Shown piece after piece: positions 55,014 to 55,721 of a stretch of DNA of 55,721 nucleotides. A program made the position numbers and the translations under genes. The DNA lies in NCBI GenBank assembly GCA_002721815.1, contig PBLQ01000034.1, forward strand, positions 1 to 55,721. Direction: 5' to 3'. Below the pieces are notes generated by a model, which worked only from the letters and a program-made list of their open reading frames with translations, was not told where the DNA came from and searched no databases. Source of the DNA: Myxococcales bacterium. GTDB lineage: Bacteria > Myxococcota > UBA727 > GCA-2721815. Each line of letters opens with the position of its first letter. Position 1 is the stretch's first letter.

Positions 55014-55721
55014 ATGCACTTATTATTTCAAACGCTGTTGTCTTCAATTGTCATGCTCGGTCTGTTGGGGTGTCCCCAAGAGCCACCACCACCCGGTGGA
55101 GATGACCAAGAAAAGGTCAAAGACGATCAAGAACAAGAAGTGGTCACGCTGGATGCAGGTGGCTCTGAGAATCCACCGCCTGTAGCAGATGCGGGTTCGG
55201 TCGTGCCGCCTGAAACCCATGATGCCGGCACCCCCACGCCAAGTCCTTCGGATGCAGGTTCAAATGCGCCCCAAGGCCAATGGTGGCTTGATGCGGGATT
55301 GATTTTGGGTTGCATGACAGATGCAGATTGCACGGCTTTGAATGGCCATGGTGCCTGCAACGAAGCCGATGGCGGTGGCTATGAAGTGAAAGTGCTCACC
55401 GGTCGATGCAAATTTTATGAGGGCGGCACCAGCGATTCAACTTTCAGTTATTGTAAGTTGCAGACAGAAATTGAGAATTGCGGTGATTGTAGCTGTGGTG
55501 ATGGTGGACCCGATGACTCCTTATTGGAAGATGCAGGATTGTTCGTTTTACCGCCGAGGCCCTTCTTGCCCGATGCCGGTGTTCTTGTTGATAATGACAC
55601 GAGCGATGCTGGTCACAGCAATAATACCATGAATAGCTTTGCCGCGCTCAACAACGTGACATGCTCAAGTGACTATTTCCAATGCGAACCCAAGGACCCA
55701 TCAGGCGAACTTCCACCAACA
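55014..55721 (+). CDS. Cys-rich lipoprotein with Asp-Ala-Gly repeats, partial
   Basis: 236 codons visible, open at the right edge. GGAGG precedes the ATG. Signal peptide MHLLFQTLLSSIVMLGLLGC with lipobox, then a Pro/Asp/Glu-rich linker with at least five DAG triplets (VADAGS, HDAGT, SDAGS, DAGLF, DAGVL) and Cys-rich segments (TDADCTALN, CGDCSCG). Such linkers are common in myxobacterial surface lipoproteins. Confidence 0.8.
   Translation, partial: MHLLFQTLLSSIVMLGLLGCPQEPPPPGGDDQEKVKDDQEQEVVTLDAGGSENPPPVADAGSVVPPETHDAGTPTPSPSDAGSNAPQGQWWLDAGLILGCMTDADCTALNGHGACNEADGGGYEVKVLTGRCKFYEGGTSDSTFSYCKLQTEIENCGDCSCGDGGPDDSLLEDAGLFVLPPRPFLPDAGVLVDNDTSDAGHSNNTMNSFAALNNVTCSSDYFQCEPKDPSGELPPT

Overview
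The window is a chromosomal segment from a Gram-negative bacterium that looks like a member of the Myxococcota/Bradymonadota (former deltaproteobacterial) lineage. The evidence is lipoproteins with Asp-Ala-Gly repeats, a secreted lamin-tail protein ending in a MYXO-CTERM-like signal (Cys motif, membrane helix, Arg cluster), an FHA-GGDEF hybrid, many TPR lipoproteins and a discrete oleABCD hydrocarbon cluster. This assignment is inferred from gene content; no 16S rRNA is present. Genes are tightly packed, many pairs overlap by ATGA, and no gene-free stretch exceeds about 200 bases.

Left part (1-5500): a reverse-strand pyrR-pyrB-pyrC' operon whose dihydroorotase-like member has lost metal ligands, tRNA-Pro, then a forward operon of surE, a DUF368 polyprenyl-phosphate transporter-like gene and a LysM/degenerate-M23 lipoprotein resembling NlpD. 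After tRNA-Arg comes the most unusual locus (5700-7771): an Asn-rich protein carrying a DUF1521 self-cleaving domain (GD|PHV site, as in the rhizobial type III effector NopE1), followed by a SycD/LcrH-like TPR chaperone. The two are separated by a hairpin and a perfect palindrome.

Middle part (7800-41800): mostly housekeeping. It holds carB, a crotonase, ndk, gltX, an RluA-type pseudouridine synthase, sucC-sucD, lipB and lipA, a DAACS symporter, a SRAP protein, ffh, an X-Pro aminopeptidase, nnrDE-tsaE and initiator tRNA-Met. Among these sit less ordinary genes: a polytopic membrane HExxH protein with a long helical tail, a ParA ATPase with two N-terminal zinc fingers paired with a ribbon-helix-helix-like protein, and several lipoproteins and TPR proteins.

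Right part (41800-53350): a lipid-metabolism island. An HpnA-like reductase diverges from a TetR regulator over two matched palindromic operators. The TetR gene is co-transcribed with a diiron ferritin-like protein. There follow a P-loop protein, a second SDR enzyme, a steroid 5-alpha-reductase homologue, and complete oleA-oleB-oleC-oleD for head-to-head long-chain olefin synthesis. A convergent second diiron protein is preceded by a 52-residue lipoprotein gene. The window ends with a class I glutamine amidotransferase-like protein and two lipoproteins, the last one cut by the right edge.
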